Assembly (NCBI GenBank): GCA_965208685.1
Contig: CBDBPL010000007.1
Location: forward strand, 1,736,001 to 1,800,000
Origin: JAJEFO01 sp965208685
GTDB taxonomy: Bacteria > Pseudomonadota > Alphaproteobacteria > Rhodobacterales > Rhodobacteraceae
Direction: 5' to 3'
Length of the DNA stretch: 64,000 nucleotides
The position numbers and the translations under genes are program-made. Shown here piece by piece: positions 60,666-64,000 of this stretch (position 1 is the first letter of the stretch; each line of letters starts with the position of its first letter). Under the pieces are notes generated by a model. That model did not search any database, had not been told where the DNA came from, and saw nothing but the letters and a program-made list of their open reading frames with translations.

Positions 60666-61182
60666 GTGACCATGGTTGCACATCACATTGCAATCGCGCC
60701 ATCCGTGGTCAGCGCGACCGGCGGTCTCGGTTCGGACTGCACATCGGCCTTCTTCCAGCCGCCGCAGAGGCCGGAAGGAGCTGCCGCCGCCGGCAGCGGC
60801 CAACGGGATGATCCTGGCATCGCAGGACATCGCCCCCGTTCCAGACGGCCTCCTTGGAGACGGTCGACCCATGAACGGCAAGTCGTTCCTGTTGGATGAC
60901 TGTGCGGGATCGCTCCTTTGGCAAGTGCACGTCAAGCATTGGCATCTGCCGTTTCATGAATTCGTCGTACATCGGGACGGCAAACGCACTTTCTTCGCGC
61001 CGTTGGCTGTAGAACATGCAATGCGATGGCAGCTGTGCACGGGTTGCCGCAACCTGGTTCGGCTCGCATCCCCGTATTGCCCCGACGCCACCCGTCGAAT
61101 GCGACTCCGGGCCAAGTTCGGCCATGACATGCAATTATTCTTGTTGAAACGGCTTGCATCGACCAAAGCGAACACGAAAGAA
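60666..61182. other. 517-base stretch without a convincing gene
   Basis: A long plus-strand frame (60676-61389) is open but shows no family pattern and runs antisense into the AAA ATPase remnant, so it is probably chance. Confidence 0.4.
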
Positions 61183-61800
61183 CTAGCAGTCAAGATGACC
61201 TATCAGACCGGCCTTGCATCGCGTTACATCCGATTCGGAAATTGGCGGGCTGCCTGCTGCCCGCCAAACGTGCGATCCCCATTCCTGCAAGAGATATGGA
61301 TTGTTTCGCGACTCTTTCAGGATTCGCTGGATCGCGCTGTTGTCGAACTGAACGCCTTCTTCGGTGGCTGGGCGAAGAAGCGCGATTGATGCTTCTCCGT
61401 CGATCAATGAGCCCGCTTCCGGGAATTCGAACAGCCATTCTGCACAGGATTTCGCGTCCCTCGCCAGCCTGGCGACCTGGGTCAGGCCGGCACCGAAGAA
61501 AGTGAACGGCAGTCCGCGCCGGGCAGCGTCGTGGCAGGCAACCACGACGGAGGCGAGCTCTTCCGGCCTTAGGTACTGCACTTCATCCACGAACAGCGCT
61601 ACGGGTCTGTCGGCCGCTTCTGCGGCTTGCAGCACCCCGCGCGTCATCTCGCCGGAATCCGCCTCGAAGTCACCGGTGTCCGTCACGCCGGGCGATGGCG
61701 TGGTGCCGAATCCAGAATCACATCACGTCCCGCCAACTCGAACGGTGGTGTTCCTGCAACGGGCGTGCATGGGTCGTCACAGGCGCCCACGGGATGAAAA
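61183..61800 (-). pseudogene. AAA ATPase remnant with internal deletion of the Walker A region
   Basis: From 61686 down, the frame reads VALFVDEVQYLRPEELASVV (Walker B), RRGLPFTFFGAGLTQVARLA and NNPYLLQEWGSHVWRAAG, an AAA_16/ORC-like ATPase. Upstream (61690-61780) AGTPPFELAGRDVILDSA matches the typical N-terminus (..G..PPEL.GRD..L..), then a stop. About 100 codons that should hold the P-loop are missing, and the C-terminal domain is also cut short. Confidence 0.6.
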
Positions 61801-61840
61801 TGCAAGAGTTGTCGAAATTAGCTGCAATCAGATGCCGTCT

Positions 61841-61864
61841 TGAATTCTTGCAAGCGAGAATTCA
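61841..61864. repeat. Perfect 8-base inverted repeat
   Basis: TGAATTCT and AGAATTCA flank an 8-base spacer (TGCAAGCG). It lies downstream of pstB and beside the AAA remnant. It has no T run. Confidence 0.5.
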
Positions 61865-62015
61865 GGCAGCAAAGCCATGTCTGGAAGCTGGGTCAAGCAC
61901 CGGTGCAAACTGGTTTGAGGGCTGACTCCGCCGGGATCCATTTGGCCTGAGCAGTTCGGTCGCGCAGCTTCGCAAGAAGGCAGGCATTGGCCCTGAACCG
62001 CCTGAGTCTTCCTGG

Positions 62016-62816
62016 TCATCCGATCCTTCCGGTGATGTAGGATTCCGTGCGGGGATCTTCCGGGTTCGTGAAGATCTGTCCGGTTTCTCGATATTCGACC
62101 AGATTGCCAAGATGGAAAAAAGCCGTTTTCTGGCTGACTCGAGCCGCTTGTTGCATCGAGTGCGTGACAATGACCACTGAGTAGCTTCGCCTCAGCTCGT
62201 CGACAAGATCTTCGACTTGCGCCGTCGCAATCGGGTCAAGCGCTGAACAAGGCTCGTCCATCAACAGGACTTCGGGCTCGGTTGCCACGGCGCGTGCAAT
62301 GCAGAGCCTTTGCTGCTGGCCGCCCGAAAGCCCGGTCCCAGGTTCACGCAGCCGGTCCTTCACTTCGTCCCAGATAGCGCCGCGCCGAAGGGATTTTTCC
62401 ACGATCTCGTCCAACTCGGCCTTGGTCCTTGCGAGGCCGTGAATGCGCGGGCCGTACGCGATGTTGTCATAGATCGACTTGGGGAATGGGTTGGGTTTCT
62501 GGAAGACCATGCCGACCTTCGCTCGCAACTGAACGGGGTCGATGCTGGGATCGTAGATGTCGTTGCCATCGATGTGTATGCTGCCTTCGACCCGCGCAAT
62601 GTCGATCGTGTCGTTCATGCGGTTCAGACACCGGAGAAATGTCGATTTCCCGCATCCCGAAGGTCCGATGAATGCCGTCACGGTCTTGTCCAGAATGTCG
62701 ACGGACACATCCTTGATCGCATGTGCATCACCGTAGAACACCTGCACGTCCCGCGCCTGGATCTTGGTGTCGCCTGCTGCGGCGTCCGGCTCGATTTTTC
62801 CCATGTCATTCATCAT
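62016..62816 (-). CDS. pstB: Phosphate ABC transporter ATPase
   Basis: ATPase of the high-affinity phosphate importer, 266 aa. Walker A is GPSGCGKSTFLRCLNRMND near residue 50, with the PstB-specific FQKPNPFPKSIYDNIAYGPR, the signature LSGGQQQRLCIARAVA and Walker B LLMDEPCSALDPIAT. It follows pstA with a 16-base gap. phoU and phoB, which usually come next, are not here; instead the AAA remnant follows. Confidence 0.96.
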   Translation of the reverse strand: MMNDMGKIEPDAAAGDTKIQARDVQVFYGDAHAIKDVSVDILDKTVTAFIGPSGCGKSTFLRCLNRMNDTIDIARVEGSIHIDGNDIYDPSIDPVQLRAKVGMVFQKPNPFPKSIYDNIAYGPRIHGLARTKAELDEIVEKSLRRGAIWDEVKDRLREPGTGLSGGQQQRLCIARAVATEPEVLLMDEPCSALDPIATAQVEDLVDELRRSYSVVIVTHSMQQAARVSQKTAFFHLGNLVEYRETGQIFTNPEDPRTESYITGRIG

Positions 62817-62832
62817 GATCTCCGCCCTTGCG

Positions 62833-64000
62833 CTACCAGCTCCGCTCGAACTTGTTGCGCAAATAGATCGACATCGCGTTCATCGTGATCAGGAATCCAA
62901 GCAGGACGAGAATCGCGGCCGAAGTCCTGCTCACGAAGCCGCGCTCCGGGCTGTCAGCCCAGATGAAGATCTGTGTCGGCAGTGCTGTCGCGCTGTCAAA
63001 GGGACCTGAAGGCGCCGAGGTAATGAATGCGTTCATCCCGATGAGCAGGAGCGGTGCCGTTTCACCCAAGGCCTGCGCAAGGCCGATGATCGTGCCCGTC
63101 AGGATCCCGGGCATGGCCAGCGGAAGAACGTGGTCAAAGACCACCTGGTGTCTGGACGCACCAACGCCAAGCGCCGCTTCCCGAATGGACGGCGGCACGG
63201 CCTTGAGCGCGGCGCGCGTCGCGATGATGATCGTCGGCATCGTCATGAGCGCAAGTGTCATGCCACCGACGAGCGGTGCCGAGCGAGGCATCCCAAACCA
63301 TCCAATGAAGACCGCGAGCGCCAAGAGTCCGAAGACCACCGACGGCACGGCGGCCAAGTTGTTGATGTTCACTTCGACAATGTCGCTGAACTTGTTCTTT
63401 GGCGCGAACTCCTCGAGGTAGATTGCTGCCCCAATGCCGAGCGGAAACGAAATCACGAAGCAGACAAAGAGCGCCCAGAACGATCCGATCAGCGCACCCT
63501 TGAGGCCGGCGAGTTCGGGAAACCGGCTGTCCGCATTGGCAATGAGGCCAATGTTCAACGGCTTGCTGATCGCCTCCTTTGCCATGAGCTGGTCGAACCA
63601 GGCGATCTCGAAGTCTTTCAACCTGCGGTACTGTTCGGGGGTTTCACGATCGACCAGGCCTTTGTTGAGTTGATCGTAGGGATCCGAAACCGGCACGGTC
63701 ATGGCAAAGGTCTGTCCGACAAGATCCGGATCTTCGACAACCCGGTCCCGCAACCTGAATTGCGCTCCGTTGCTCAGCAGACCGCTGAGAGCGCGCATGG
63801 CTGCCCGGTCATTGGGGTCGACACCTTCGAGCACTGACGCCAAGGACGCCTCGAGCACATCATCAAATCCGCCCCGCGGCAGCCGTTCCAAAGGGACTTC
63901 TTCGGGATCAACGAATATTTCAAGCGTGACGTGGGTTTGCGTGAAAGCATGATATCCGGACGAGACCAGCGACGCGACGAGAATGAAAAGCATGAGAAAC
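62833..64000 (-). CDS. pstA: Phosphate ABC transporter permease PstA (5' end outside window)
   Basis: Permease of the phosphate importer. About 389 codons are visible; the frame is open past base 64000, and the missing part should be a short cytoplasmic N-terminus. It begins in a membrane helix (ILVASLVSSGYHAFTQ), has a long periplasmic segment (about 25-150) typical of alphaproteobacterial PstA, then the core GSFWALFVCFVISFPLGIGA and the EAA-like loop REAALGVGASRHQVVFDHVLP. Confidence 0.94.
   Translation of the reverse strand, partial: FLMLFILVASLVSSGYHAFTQTHVTLEIFVDPEEVPLERLPRGGFDDVLEASLASVLEGVDPNDRAAMRALSGLLSNGAQFRLRDRVVEDPDLVGQTFAMTVPVSDPYDQLNKGLVDRETPEQYRRLKDFEIAWFDQLMAKEAISKPLNIGLIANADSRFPELAGLKGALIGSFWALFVCFVISFPLGIGAAIYLEEFAPKNKFSDIVEVNINNLAAVPSVVFGLLALAVFIGWFGMPRSAPLVGGMTLALMTMPTIIIATRAALKAVPPSIREAALGVGASRHQVVFDHVLPLAMPGILTGTIIGLAQALGETAPLLLIGMNAFITSAPSGPFDSATALPTQIFIWADSPERGFVSRTSAAILVLLGFLITMNAMSIYLRNKFERSW

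Noticed and set aside
60676..61389. 237-codon plus-strand frame
   Set aside because: No family pattern, weak start, and its 3' third is antisense to the AAA ATPase remnant.

Overview
This 64 kb window is high-GC DNA from an alphaproteobacterium. The housekeeping blocks (yfgM-bamB-der, serS, a ppx/gppA phosphatase, eda, dksA next to an FAD monooxygenase, zapE, ligA-recG, pstA-pstB) and several very short membrane or helical proteins fit a marine or host-associated lineage near Rhodobacterales or Rhodospirillales. I cannot name a species from the sequence alone. No rRNA, tRNA or CRISPR array was seen.

Layout. 1-4.3 kb: an RND efflux permease (3' end outside the window) and its membrane-fusion partner on the minus strand. 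4.4-11 kb: yfgM-bamB-der, serS, ppx/gppA. 11-15 kb: a decayed Xre/RES toxin-antitoxin pair, an orphan DNA methyltransferase, eda, an M48 protease. 15-19 kb: an overlapping operon of a Rieske oxygenase, two paralogous ~208 aa proteins of unknown family and a DUF1116 (AllG-like) protein. 19-25 kb: an AstE-like deacylase divergent from an aminotransferase plus two-subunit TPP decarboxylase operon, then a MATE exporter, an XRE-cupin regulator and an AhpD-like protein. 25-36 kb: a polar-amino-acid ABC importer, a second XRE-cupin regulator, a complete heterotetrameric sarcosine oxidase operon (soxBDAG), a RidA-like protein, and a membrane di-iron desaturase-family enzyme with its own Rieske ferredoxin. 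This reads as an uptake and oxidative N-demethylation region.

36-45 kb is accessory DNA. It holds a secreted protein with five PPC-like repeats followed by frameshifted ankyrin repeats. It also holds a Phd-type antitoxin and a PIN toxin separated by an IscB element whose omega (HEARO) RNA hairpins look preserved while the nuclease has about three frameshifts. A collapsed second copy of the ankyrin gene and an AbiEi-HipA fusion kinase follow. 45-50 kb: a LysR regulator with identical ATTAG-N5-CTAAT boxes on both sides, beside an M29/NicX-like enzyme, a Rieske oxygenase, a P450 and a PhyH dioxygenase. 50-58 kb returns to housekeeping genes. 58.5-62 kb is a gene graveyard: FitAB-type toxin-antitoxin remnant, IS3 tail, recG fragment, AAA ATPase remnant, plus an intact nucleotidyltransferase-like pair. 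The window ends in pstB and the 3' part of pstA.

The most unusual items are the IscB insertion between antitoxin and toxin, the Rieske/paralog-pair/DUF1116 operon, the LysR-box oxidative cluster, the PPC-ankyrin secreted protein and its remnant, and the desaturase-ferredoxin pair beside sarcosine oxidase.
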